Assembly (NCBI RefSeq): GCF_004786035.1 | Contig: NZ_CP035088.1 | Location: forward strand, 3,508,001-3,572,000 | Reading direction: 5' to 3' | Length of the DNA stretch: 64,000 nucleotides | Source of the DNA: Pseudomonas viciae | GTDB taxonomy: Bacteria; Pseudomonadota; Gammaproteobacteria; Pseudomonadales; Pseudomonadaceae | Shown here: piece after piece, positions 1 to 8,716 of the stretch | How positions within the stretch are numbered: the stretch's first letter is position 1 | Layout: each line of letters opens with the position of its first letter | The notes under the pieces: model-generated | Databases searched by the model: none | Seen by the model: the letters and a program-made list of their open reading frames with translations, nothing else | Told to the model about the DNA's origin: nothing | Program-made: the position numbers and the translations under genes

Positions 1-765
1 CCAGCGTTGCCGGTGATGCGGTTGTTCAGTGCGTTGCCGGTACCGTTGATGCTGCTACTGTCGCTGAGGGTCAGGACCTCAAGATTGCTGCCAAGGGTGT
101 AACTGATTGACGAGATAACACTGTCGATTTCGGTGAGCGAGGCGCCTCGCTCGATGATCGTATCGCCGAGGTTGTCGACCACATAAGTGTCGTTGCCGGC
201 GCCACCGTCAAGGGTATCCGCACCGCCCAGACCATTGAGGACGTTGGCGGCGTTGTTACCGATCAGGCTATTGTTCGAGGCGTTGCCGACAAGATTGAGG
301 GCGGCAATGCCGAGCAGTTGGCCATCCTCGACATTGGCCGACAAGGTGTAGCTGACCGTTGTGCGTACCAGGTCGCGGCCTTGGTCGGCGAGCTCGATGA
401 CACTGTCACCGAGGTTGTCGATCATATAGGTGTCATTGCCGACAGCACCGATCAGCGTGTCCCGTCCGACGCCGCCATTGAGCAGGTTGTCACCGGTGTT
501 GCCGGTCAGCACGTTGCCCAGGGCGTTGCCGGTGCCATTGATATTGGCACTGCCCGTCAGCGTGAGGTTTTCCAGGTTGGCACCCAGGCTCCAGCTTACC
601 GAGGCGCGCACGGTGTCGATTTCGCTGACCAGGGCACTGGTTTCGCTGACGACATCCATGAGGTTGTCGACGACGTAGGTATCATTGCCTGCCCCGCCGG
701 TCATCGAGTCTATGCCGGCGCCACCATTTAGAAGGTTGCCCAGTGCATTGCCAATCAGGGTGTCG
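1..765 (-). repeat. Tandem RTX modules of about 82 residues in the protease
   Basis: The protease C-terminal part is built from modules that each carry an RTX turn (GxxGNDTYxxDNLGD), an acidic link, a segment like SVSYTLGANLENLTLTG and a second GNxxxNxLxGN segment. The DNA encoding the conserved VDN core recurs near 663, 414 and 171, a period of 249 and 243 bp. The copies are diverged at DNA level. RTX repeats fold into a calcium-bound parallel beta-roll after export. The array continues past position 1. Confidence 0.8.
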
Positions 766-1670
766 TTATTGGCCGAGCCAATTGCGTTTTCGATTTTAGC
801 GCCGTAGGCAATCGCGAGCCCTTCATTGAAGGAAGCCCCGGTCTTGAGGTTGGTGAAGGCCTGGCCGATCTTGCTGAACTGGCCTTCATTCAGGTTGATG
901 CGCACCGCTCCTGCCTGATTGCTTGCATCAATGGTGTCATTGCCGCCAGCGTCCCAGATCGTCTCGAACACCGATTGACCCGCCGCCCAGCTATAGGTGG
1001 TATTGCCAGTCTGCCACTGGGTGTTTGCGCCATAGAGACTCTGGATGGCAGCGATATCCAGCAGCATGGGCGTGGTCGGCTCATAGGAATACCCAGTGTT
1101 GTAACTCATGAGCGTGTAGCGCACGTCATCAAACTGAGCGGAAAGCACCGTGGGGTTTGACAGGACTTTGGAGAACGGATGCTTGAGGCCCAACGCATGG
1201 CCGATCTCATGCATGAAAACCAGGTAGTCGTAGGAACCCTTGTCGGGTGTCGGATCGTTCGTGACTGGCCCCAGCCAGACGTCACCAGCGCTGGGAGTGT
1301 TACCGGGAAGATAGGCCCAGGCAGCAGTGTTGTCGTCCATCCACCAAAAGCCACCGAACCGCAAGTCACCGACATTGGTGGAGGACTCTTCGACTTGGGT
1401 GAACTTAAGATTGGCGACCGCACTCCAGGTAGCGAGTGCGCTGACAATGCCGTCTTGCTGTGCTGACGTCAGGACGTAGTCGGCCAGGTCCTCTCTTTCT
1501 TCGCTATAGCGGCGGGCGTAACTCGAATTCACAGTTATGAAGCTATACGTGAGAGACGTACCCGTGATCGCGTTGCCGGTCCAATAAGTGCCATAAAGCA
1601 AGCTGTTGACCTGCACGTTACCGGTCAACTTTGCGGACGAAACGGATGAGTAACCAGTTGGACTAGGCAT
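1..1670 (-). CDS. Serralysin-like M10 RTX metalloprotease (C-terminus beyond window)
   Basis: Secreted zinc endopeptidase, incomplete: about 556 residues are visible and the frame is open to the window edge. There is no N-terminal signal peptide, as expected for a type I secretion substrate. The zinc site HEIGHALGLKH is at residues 154-164 (HExxHxxGxxH) and the Met-turn, LMSYN, has Met188 and Tyr190, both diagnostic of M10B serralysins. From about residue 300 the protein changes to glycine/aspartate RTX repeats (GGAGNDTYVVDN and relatives). The start is ATG 1670, preceded by AGGAAG at good spacing. It lies 111 bp downstream of, and co-oriented with, an AprDEF-like secretion system, so it is probably that system's cargo. 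The RTX part is modular and longer than in the roughly 480-residue AprA proteases, so this is a relative rather than AprA itself. Family assignment is secure; substrate is unknown. Confidence 0.9.
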   Translation of the reverse strand, partial: MPSPTGYSSVSSAKLTGNVQVNSLLYGTYWTGNAITGTSLTYSFITVNSSYARRYSEEREDLADYVLTSAQQDGIVSALATWSAVANLKFTQVEESSTNVGDLRFGGFWWMDDNTAAWAYLPGNTPSAGDVWLGPVTNDPTPDKGSYDYLVFMHEIGHALGLKHPFSKVLSNPTVLSAQFDDVRYTLMSYNTGYSYEPTTPMLLDIAAIQSLYGANTQWQTGNTTYSWAAGQSVFETIWDAGGNDTIDASNQAGAVRINLNEGQFSKIGQAFTNLKTGASFNEGLAIAYGAKIENAIGSANNDTLIGNALGNLLNGGAGIDSMTGGAGNDTYVVDNLMDVVSETSALVSEIDTVRASVSWSLGANLENLTLTGSANINGTGNALGNVLTGNTGDNLLNGGVGRDTLIGAVGNDTYMIDNLGDSVIELADQGRDLVRTTVSYTLSANVEDGQLLGIAALNLVGNASNNSLIGNNAANVLNGLGGADTLDGGAGNDTYVVDNLGDTIIERGASLTEIDSVISSISYTLGSNLEVLTLSDSSSINGTGNALNNRITGNA

Positions 1671-1781
1671 ACGAGCTTCCTGTGAACTATCTACGGCCCT
1701 TCCTGGATGCGACCGCTACAAAAAACGTTATTTTGCATGAGAAACAGTGGCATTGATATCACTTGGCCACCTATTTAACCA

Positions 1782-3101
1782 TTAGTCCGATGTCGACGGC
1801 GCAACCAACCATTCGTTAGCCTTGCGAATATCCCCATCGGCCAATCTTCCGCTCCAGCGATGCAGCACCAGCAAACTGGTCACGAACCGGTATTGGGACT
1901 GATAGAAATCACGCCGTGCGCGAAACGCTTCCTTGATGCTGTCCAGGACATCGACGGCATTCTTGACCCCGTACGCAAAGGCTTTCTCCGTGGCTATCCG
2001 TGACTTTTCAGCGGATTCCAGCGCCCGGCGCGTCGCCTTGATTCGACTGAGTTCTGCCGTCATCCCCAGGTAGGCCGTGCAAGTTTCCTTGATGACCTGG
2101 CGCCGCAGGGCTTCCAGCTCTTGCTGGGCGACTTCCTTATCGCTTTCCGAGGTCGACACCCGGGCACGGGTGGAGCCGCCACTGTAGAGCGGCACCTGCA
2201 AGTCGAGGGATGCGATGAGGTTGTCCGAGCGCGGCGTCAACGTGCCCTCGTAGCCGATATCACTGCGTTGCGCCGTCAAGTTCAGGCCCAATCGGGGTAG
2301 ATGGCCGGCCTTGGCTTCGCCAATCGCCGCATCGGCGGCACGGATACTGTGTTCGCGGGCGTGCAGTGCCGGGTTGCTGTCCAGTGCCGTCTGCACCCAG
2401 TAGTCCTGCGCCTGCGCGGGCAGACTGAACGCCGGATTGTCGCCGATGCGCTTGAACGGCTCCTGGACGTCGCGCCCCACCAGCTCGGAAATCGCTTCAC
2501 GACTGACCTGGACCTTGTTGGTGGCTTCGATCTCGTCAGCCTTGAGCGCATCCACTCGAGCCTCCAGGTCCAGCGTGTCGGTCACCATCGCCATCTGGCG
2601 CGCATACAGGGCATTGACTCGCTTGAGGTTACGCTCGGTCGCCTCCAGCTCGCTGCGCACCAGGGACAGCTCGTCCTCGGCCGCCAGCACAGCGAAATAG
2701 CGCTCGGACAGATCAATGCTGGCCTGCACCTGGGTGTCATCGGATTCGTATTCGCCCTGCCGGGCCAGCTCTACGTACTTCTGATAGCTGCGCCAGACCT
2801 GCGGATCGTAGATCACCTGATTGAGCACCAGCGCCATGCGCTTGCCGTTGTACTGGATACGCTCCAGGTCATCGTCGCGTCGACTGCGATTGACACTGCC
2901 GCTGGCGTTGAGCTGCGGCAGCAATTGACCAAAGGCTGCACGTTCGTTGCCCTCACCACTACGGATCAGCGCCTGCGCCCGCAGGATGCGCGGATCGGCG
3001 CCCTGTGCTTCCTGATGCAGTTGCCACAGGTCGATATAAGTGTTGTCAGCCAGGACGCCAAGCGGCATGACGGCCAGACACAGCGCGATCAAAGACTTCA
3101 T
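1782..3101 (-). CDS. TolC-family outer-membrane channel of type I secretion (AprF-like)
   Basis: A 439-residue outer-membrane efflux protein forming the exit duct of a type I secretion system. It has a Sec signal peptide (first ~18 residues, ending in ...GVLA) and two repeats of the OEP family: long amphipathic helices around residues 40-210 and 260-420, with the conserved PLYSGG turn about residue 300 and a TLDLEARVDA-like helix. Its start lies 2 bp beyond the stop of the upstream membrane-fusion gene, so the two are translationally close. Length fits AprF/PrtF. Together with the two upstream genes it should export the downstream RTX protease. Confidence 0.9.
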   Translation of the reverse strand: MKSLIALCLAVMPLGVLADNTYIDLWQLHQEAQGADPRILRAQALIRSGEGNERAAFGQLLPQLNASGSVNRSRRDDDLERIQYNGKRMALVLNQVIYDPQVWRSYQKYVELARQGEYESDDTQVQASIDLSERYFAVLAAEDELSLVRSELEATERNLKRVNALYARQMAMVTDTLDLEARVDALKADEIEATNKVQVSREAISELVGRDVQEPFKRIGDNPAFSLPAQAQDYWVQTALDSNPALHAREHSIRAADAAIGEAKAGHLPRLGLNLTAQRSDIGYEGTLTPRSDNLIASLDLQVPLYSGGSTRARVSTSESDKEVAQQELEALRRQVIKETCTAYLGMTAELSRIKATRRALESAEKSRIATEKAFAYGVKNAVDVLDSIKEAFRARRDFYQSQYRFVTSLLVLHRWSGRLADGDIRKANEWLVAPSTSD

Positions 3102-3102
3102 G

Positions 3103-4434
3103 TCAGTCCTCGATCAACGAACGGGCGAACGCATTGCTGGCAGGCTGCATCAAGTACTGCAACAACGTCCGCGCCCCCGTATTGATCAGCACTTCGACCG
3201 GCATTCCCGGCACCAGGGTGAGATCGCCCAGGGCCTGACGCCCGTTGTCGGTCAGGGCCACGCGTGCCAGGTAATAAGCGGTGCCGGTGTCTTTATTGGT
3301 CAGGCGATCGGCGGATATCTGCACCAACTGCCCTTCGATGACCGGCGTGGTGCTGCTCTTGAACGCACTGAAACGGATCTGCGCCAGTTTGCCCAATGCG
3401 ATACGATCGATGTCCATCGGTGAAATCTGCGCTTCGACGATCAGCTCTTCGTTGGCCGGGACGATGTCCAACAGCGCAGTACCTGGGCTGACCACCCCGC
3501 CCGTCGTGTGCAGGGTCATCCCCATGACCATCCCCGACTCGGGCGCCAGGATATCGGTGCGCTGGTCGCGGTCCTGCAGGCTGGCCAGGCGCTCGCGCAG
3601 TTCATACACCTTGCTCCGCGCATCGCCCAACAGACCGGCGACCTCGGTGGCAAAGGTCTTTTTCAACTGCAGTATTTTCAACTGCGCCTCGTCGATATGA
3701 ACCCGCGCTCGCGCAATTTCGGACTGGCTTTCAGCTATTTCGGCCTGCAGCCGAGAGAGCGCGCGCTCCTGCTCACGCAGGCGCTGCTTGTCCACGTAAC
3801 CGTCGGCCAACAGGGCGCGCAAGTCGACAATCTCTTCTTGATAGGACGCCGCCAGTGTCTGCTTGCTGGCAATGATGGCCTTGAGGCCGCGAATCTGCTC
3901 CTCGATCTGTCCGATGGACTTCTCCTGCAAGCCGATTTCGCCGAGCAACGAGGTCCGTCGGGTCTGGAAGATCCGCGCTTCACTGTCGCGGGCTTCGCGC
4001 ACGCGCGGGTCAGCCGGATCCAGCGTCGGCTCGGCGGGTGGTTCGGGCAGCGAGTCACGTTCAGCCACCAGTCGGGCTTGCAGTTCGAGCGCGGCGATCA
4101 ACTGGCTGCGCATGGCTTCCATTTCCGAACGTGCCTGGGTGTTGTCGAGCACCAGCAACACATCACCGGCTTTCACCCGGTCGCCATCATGCACACGCAG
4201 TTCACGCACGATGCCGCCTTCAAGATGCTGTACGGTCTTGCGGTAGCTTTTGACCGTGACCACGCCTGGCGCAAGTGCCGCACTGTCGAGCGGCGCCAGG
4301 GTAGCCCAGCCGCCGAACAGGCCAAAGGTGACCAGCAACATGAGGTAGCCGATACGCCGTACCGGCGCATCATCGATGGGGAGCCCGGGTGAATCGGCGG
4401 ATGAGTACTGACTGTTTTGCATAAAGTTGCTCAT
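3103..4434 (-). CDS. HlyD-family membrane-fusion protein of type I secretion (AprE-like)
   Basis: A 443-residue periplasmic adaptor linking the inner-membrane ABC protein to the TolC-like channel. A short cytosolic N-terminus precedes one membrane segment (about residues 28-50, IGYLMLLVTFGLFGGWATL). It is followed by a biotinyl-lipoyl-like half domain (VKSYRKTVQHLEGGIVREL), a long coiled-coil hairpin (residues ~100-280) and the returning lipoyl and beta-barrel domains ending in PGMPVEVLINTG, the typical HlyD C-terminal signature. It starts 7 bp after the ABC gene stop and ends 1 bp before the TolC-like gene. Length is normal for PrtE/AprE. Confidence 0.92.
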   Translation of the reverse strand: MSNFMQNSQYSSADSPGLPIDDAPVRRIGYLMLLVTFGLFGGWATLAPLDSAALAPGVVTVKSYRKTVQHLEGGIVRELRVHDGDRVKAGDVLLVLDNTQARSEMEAMRSQLIAALELQARLVAERDSLPEPPAEPTLDPADPRVREARDSEARIFQTRRTSLLGEIGLQEKSIGQIEEQIRGLKAIIASKQTLAASYQEEIVDLRALLADGYVDKQRLREQERALSRLQAEIAESQSEIARARVHIDEAQLKILQLKKTFATEVAGLLGDARSKVYELRERLASLQDRDQRTDILAPESGMVMGMTLHTTGGVVSPGTALLDIVPANEELIVEAQISPMDIDRIALGKLAQIRFSAFKSSTTPVIEGQLVQISADRLTNKDTGTAYYLARVALTDNGRQALGDLTLVPGMPVEVLINTGARTLLQYLMQPASNAFARSLIED

Positions 4435-4441
4435 CCGCCTC

Positions 4442-6157
4442 TTACGGTTGAATCGCGCTAGCGGGGTGGATTGCAGGCGTAACGCCCTGCAGTCGCGCCA
4501 GGACCTTGTCGCGCGGCCCGAACAGGCTTAGCTCGCCCTGATTGAGCACCAGCAATTTATCCACCTGCGCCAATACCCCGGACCGATGGGTAATGACAAA
4601 CACGGTGGCACGGCTCTGCCTGAGTTTTTGCAGTGCCTCGGCGAGCATTTTTTCTCCAGCGTCATCGAGATTGGAGTTCGGTTCATCGAGCACCACCAGG
4701 CGCGGCTCACCGTACAAGGCGCGGGCCAGCCCGATGCGCTGCCGCTGGCCGCCGGACAAGCCACCGCCATTGGCGCCGATCACGGTGTCGTAGCCATCGG
4801 GCAGTTGCAGCACCAGCTCATGGACGCCGGCCATGCGCGCGGCGGCGACCACCGCGGGCGCATCTGCCGGGCCGAAGCGCGAGATGTTCTGGCTGATGGA
4901 GCCCTCGAACAGTTCGATGTCCTGTGGCAAATAGCCGATGTACTGACCCAATTCGTCTCGGCGCCATTGGCTGATGTCCGCACCGTCCAGGCGCACAGTA
5001 CCGGCCTGGCTTGGCCAGACCCCCAGCAATGCCCTGGCCAGGGTCGACTTGCCGGCGCCGCTGGGTCCGATGATCCCCACCACCTCACCGGCGGATACCT
5101 GGAAGTCCACCCCGCGAATAATTGGCTTGCCACCGTGCGGGGGGGCCACCGAAAGCCCCTCGACACGGATCGCCCCTTCAGGCGCGGGCAAGGACATGCG
5201 CTCAGGCTCGGCGGCAATCTTGACCAGCAATTCGTGCAGCCGGGCATATTGCGAGCGTGCGCCCAGGAAGCCTTTCCACACGCCGATCAACTGATCGATG
5301 GGCGCCAGCGCGCGCCCCAACAAAATCGAACCGGCAATCATCAACCCGGAAGAAATCTCATGATTGATCGCCAGGTAAGCCCCCAGGCCCAACACCAACG
5401 ACTGGACGATCTGACGGAACGTCCTCGACACGGCGGAAATGGTCGTGGCGCGGTCGCTGGCCAGGCTTTGCAAGGTCAGGACCTTATGGGTTTGCCCGTT
5501 CCAGCGCTGGCGCAGACTTGCAAGCATGCCCATGGACTCAACCACTTCGGCATTACGCAAGCTCTTGTTGGTGAAGGCGGTGGCCGCCATCTGCTCACGG
5601 TTGGCCGCCTGCAGCGGTGCACGGGTGAGCTTTTCGTTAACGAAGGCCAACACCCCCAGGAACACCGCGCTCAACACCCCCATCCAACCGTACCAGGGGT
5701 GAAAAATGAACATGACGGCCAGGTAGATCGGAATCCAGGGCGTGTCGAAAAACGCAAACAGGCCGTTACCGGTGAGGAACTGGCGCAACGCATTCAGATC
5801 GCTCAATGGCTGGGCCGTGGCATTCATGCCACCGGTATTGAGCGCCTGCTTGAAGCTGGCGTCGAACAGACGTTGGCCCAGCAGCGTGTCCAGGCGAGTA
5901 CTGATTCGCACCATGATCCGCGAGCGAACCCATTCCAGGCCCCCCATCGTAACCATCAACAGCAACATGATCAGCGTCAGCATCAACAGCGTCGACAGGC
6001 TGGCACTGACTACAGCGCGGTCATACACCTGCAGCATGTAGAACGATGGAACCAGCATCAGCAAGTTGACGAAAAAGCTGAAAAAACCAACGGAAAGAAA
6101 ACTGCCCTTGCAGGCGGCAAGGGCGCTTTCCAGCTCGGTCCTGGGATGGGCTGACAT
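4442..6157 (-). CDS. Type I secretion ABC transporter/ATPase (PrtD/AprD family)
   Basis: A 571-residue half-transporter that energises type I secretion and recognises the C-terminal signal of RTX cargo. A six-helix transmembrane domain (residues ~20-300) is followed by a nucleotide-binding domain with Walker A GPSGAGKST, ABC signature LSGGQRQR, Walker B LVVLDEP and the switch histidine in FVITHR. There is no N-terminal C39 peptidase domain, as in PrtD/AprD. It is first in the minus-strand run ABC-HlyD-TolC-protease with gaps of 7, 1 and 111 bp, so the run is probably one operon with the cargo gene last. In P. aeruginosa the apr genes are also clustered with their protease, but this cluster lacks a visible inhibitor gene. 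Confidence 0.93.
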   Translation of the reverse strand: MSAHPRTELESALAACKGSFLSVGFFSFFVNLLMLVPSFYMLQVYDRAVVSASLSTLLMLTLIMLLLMVTMGGLEWVRSRIMVRISTRLDTLLGQRLFDASFKQALNTGGMNATAQPLSDLNALRQFLTGNGLFAFFDTPWIPIYLAVMFIFHPWYGWMGVLSAVFLGVLAFVNEKLTRAPLQAANREQMAATAFTNKSLRNAEVVESMGMLASLRQRWNGQTHKVLTLQSLASDRATTISAVSRTFRQIVQSLVLGLGAYLAINHEISSGLMIAGSILLGRALAPIDQLIGVWKGFLGARSQYARLHELLVKIAAEPERMSLPAPEGAIRVEGLSVAPPHGGKPIIRGVDFQVSAGEVVGIIGPSGAGKSTLARALLGVWPSQAGTVRLDGADISQWRRDELGQYIGYLPQDIELFEGSISQNISRFGPADAPAVVAAARMAGVHELVLQLPDGYDTVIGANGGGLSGGQRQRIGLARALYGEPRLVVLDEPNSNLDDAGEKMLAEALQKLRQSRATVFVITHRSGVLAQVDKLLVLNQGELSLFGPRDKVLARLQGVTPAIHPASAIQP

Positions 6158-6328
6158 GGTTTATTACCTGAGGTCCGCTTATGTACAAACCTGCAAAAAC
6201 GTAGTGGATACAGGCGAACGAACGCCTTGGGAATTTTGCGCAGGACTCCGCTGGCGGCTGCACAATAGGACCTACGCGCGTTGTATCGGCATGTTTGGGC
6301 GGTTCTGAAGGGCTTGGACGACGGCTTA

Positions 6329-8680
6329 CTACCAGCGCGTGCGCAAAGTCATGCCGACGCTGCGCGGATCGCCGGTCAGCACCCCGTAGTCACCCGCACC
6401 CAGCTTGGCGTAGACAGCAGTGATGTACTGCTCGTCGAACAGGTTGCGCGCCCATAGTTCAGCTTCCCAGCGCCTGTTGCTACGGCGCAAGCCAAGACGC
6501 AGGTTGGTCAGCCCATAGGACGGTTGATAGCTGCCGGGGCCGCCTTCGAGCGTGCCGTAGTAACCGCTGCGGAACTTGTAATCAAGGCCACTGAACAGCT
6601 CCAGGCCGTGCTCCAGCGGGTGGCGATAGTCAATCCCAGCGTTGGCGTTCCACTCCGGTGCGTTGAACAGACGCTGGCCTTTCAAGTCGCAGGACCACTG
6701 CGCGCTGGCCGGTGAACAGGGCGCATTGGGAAACTCACGGTAGCGTGCGTCGTTCCAGGCGATCCCCAGCCGCAGATCGATCCGTTCGCTGGCCCGCAGC
6801 AGGGCGTCCAGCTCGATGCCACGCAGGCGCACCTTGCCGACATTGATCAGGTTGTCGCGGATCGGTGGGGCAAACGGGCTAGCCGGCGCACGGTTGGTCA
6901 GCGCCTGGTAATCGTCGACATCCATCTGGTACACGGCCACGTCGAGCTGGCCCCGGTCGCTCCAGAAACCCTGCTTGACCCCAACCTCGAGCGAGCTCAC
7001 CCGCTCGGCATCAAACGTCGACTCGGCGCTGGGACCGATCACCTCGAGGTTGATCCCGCCGGCCTTGTAGCCACGCGCCCAAGTGGCATAGCCGAGCAGG
7101 TCATCGCGAAACTGGTAGCTGAAGGTCAATTGCCCGGAGAGGTTGCCCTCCTCTACCGCGTCACGCCGGTAATACTCGCCGCCAAGTGCGGTACTGCGCA
7201 GCAAAGGTCCCGCCAGCTGGGAAACCAAGTCCGGCCCGAGCGGCGCCAGCCCCGAGACGCTACGGGAAATCCAGCCCTGCTTGCTTTCACGGGTGTAACG
7301 CAGTCCCGGCGTAATCGCCAGGCGGTCGGTGGCATGCCAGGTAAGCTGGCCGAACACGGCGCGACTGTCGGTGCGCTGCTCGCCATCGAAGCTCTGCTGC
7401 GCGCCCTCCAGCAACGAGGCCGGAATCATCCCCGGCGTAATACCGAGCAATGCGATTTCCGGTCGATCACCCAGAAAGTAAGCCGCCGCGTCCTTGCCGA
7501 AGCGCACACCCACCTCACGGTTCAACTTCTGCCGCAAGTAATAGAGACCTACCACGTAATCGAAGTGCTCGTTAGGCGAATCGGCCAGACGCAACTCCTG
7601 GCTGAATTGATGGTGATTGAGCTGCACGGCGGCGTTTTCGGCGATGGACAGCGCCATGCCATCGCCATCCTGGTCGGTGTCGTAGGTCCAATCCCGATAT
7701 CCGCTGATGCTGGTCAGCGTGGCCCCGCTGTCCAACCACCAGTTCAGCTCCAGCGAGGCACCGGTCTGCAATGTCTTTATATTATTCGGCTCATCCTGCT
7801 GCACACGGCGCGCGTAGGGGTCGACAGGCAACTGGCGGTAGCCGACGAAAGCGGCCCGCTTGAGGGTCGTCTCACTGTAGTTACTGGCCGCATAAGCACC
7901 TCCCTGCTCGTCCTGCCAACCGTACTCGCCGATCAGCCGCGCGCTGAACGCTTCGCCGGGTGTCCACAGCAATTGGCCGCGCAGACCTTGGCGGTTCTGA
8001 TCGCCAAGGTGGCTGCCGTCGTAACGGTTATCGATGAGACCGTCGCGCTCCACGTCGTAACCGGTCAGGCGCCCGGCCAATACGCCGTCGATCAGCGCGC
8101 CTGAAACCGTACCGCGGTACTGACGCAACCCCTTTTCACCGACCGAGACCTCGCCACTGCCCTCCGGCTCGAAGGTCGGCGCGCGACTGCTGACGTTGAT
8201 CGCGCCGGCCGTGGTGTTCTTGCCATACAAGGTCCCCTGTGGCCCGCGCAATACCTCGACGCGTTCGACGTCAACCAGGTCGCCAAGCGACATGCCTTGG
8301 CGGCCCAGGTAAACCCCATCGAGAAACACCCCGACACTGCCATCGATGCCATCGTTGTAGGAGCTCGTGCCCAGCCCGCGAATGCCGTAGCTGGCATAAC
8401 GCGCACTGGGCACCGTCACCAGCAGACTTGGTACGCGCTGCTGCAGGTCCTCGGTTCGGTAGAGGCCGGCATCGTTCAACTGCTCGCCATTGAGTACGCT
8501 CATGCTGATCGGCACTGTCTGCTGGAACTCCTCGCGACGCCGCGCCGTGACCGTTACCTCGTCGAGCACCAGGGCTGAATCGAGACGGGGCACAGCCTGC
8601 TCAGCGACCGGATATTCTGCAGCATGCGCCTCACTCAAACAGAAAAGACACACCACATAGAGCGGGCAGCCATTGCGCAA
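6329..8680 (-). CDS. TonB-dependent outer-membrane receptor
   Basis: A 783-residue ligand-gated porin driven by TonB-ExbBD. It has a signal peptide (ending SEAHA-AEYP), a TonB box region around LDEVTVTARRREE, a plug domain (residues ~55-165 with VEVLRGPQGTLYGKNTTAGAIN) and a 22-strand barrel ending in the terminal aromatic of MTLRTRW. The apparent start is TTG 8680 with GAGG eight bases upstream; no ATG in frame gives a better signal peptide. The plug sequence resembles the sphingomonad-type receptors rather than classical siderophore receptors, so the ligand may be a siderophore, a plant or aromatic compound, or another chelate. It begins 36 bp after the TetR-MarR fusion gene and is probably cotranscribed with it. 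Confidence 0.9.
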   Translation of the reverse strand: MRNGCPLYVVCLFCLSEAHAAEYPVAEQAVPRLDSALVLDEVTVTARRREEFQQTVPISMSVLNGEQLNDAGLYRTEDLQQRVPSLLVTVPSARYASYGIRGLGTSSYNDGIDGSVGVFLDGVYLGRQGMSLGDLVDVERVEVLRGPQGTLYGKNTTAGAINVSSRAPTFEPEGSGEVSVGEKGLRQYRGTVSGALIDGVLAGRLTGYDVERDGLIDNRYDGSHLGDQNRQGLRGQLLWTPGEAFSARLIGEYGWQDEQGGAYAASNYSETTLKRAAFVGYRQLPVDPYARRVQQDEPNNIKTLQTGASLELNWWLDSGATLTSISGYRDWTYDTDQDGDGMALSIAENAAVQLNHHQFSQELRLADSPNEHFDYVVGLYYLRQKLNREVGVRFGKDAAAYFLGDRPEIALLGITPGMIPASLLEGAQQSFDGEQRTDSRAVFGQLTWHATDRLAITPGLRYTRESKQGWISRSVSGLAPLGPDLVSQLAGPLLRSTALGGEYYRRDAVEEGNLSGQLTFSYQFRDDLLGYATWARGYKAGGINLEVIGPSAESTFDAERVSSLEVGVKQGFWSDRGQLDVAVYQMDVDDYQALTNRAPASPFAPPIRDNLINVGKVRLRGIELDALLRASERIDLRLGIAWNDARYREFPNAPCSPASAQWSCDLKGQRLFNAPEWNANAGIDYRHPLEHGLELFSGLDYKFRSGYYGTLEGGPGSYQPSYGLTNLRLGLRRSNRRWEAELWARNLFDEQYITAVYAKLGAGDYGVLTGDPRSVGMTLRTRW

Positions 8681-8716
8681 TGCTCAATCCTCTTCAACGG
8701 TAGCGAGCGCCCCCGT

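Noticed and set aside
4586..6154. 522-codon plus-strand frame opposite the secretion ABC transporter
   Set aside because: Same third-position shadow effect; no ribosome site and no recognisable domain, while the opposite strand has full Walker and signature motifs.
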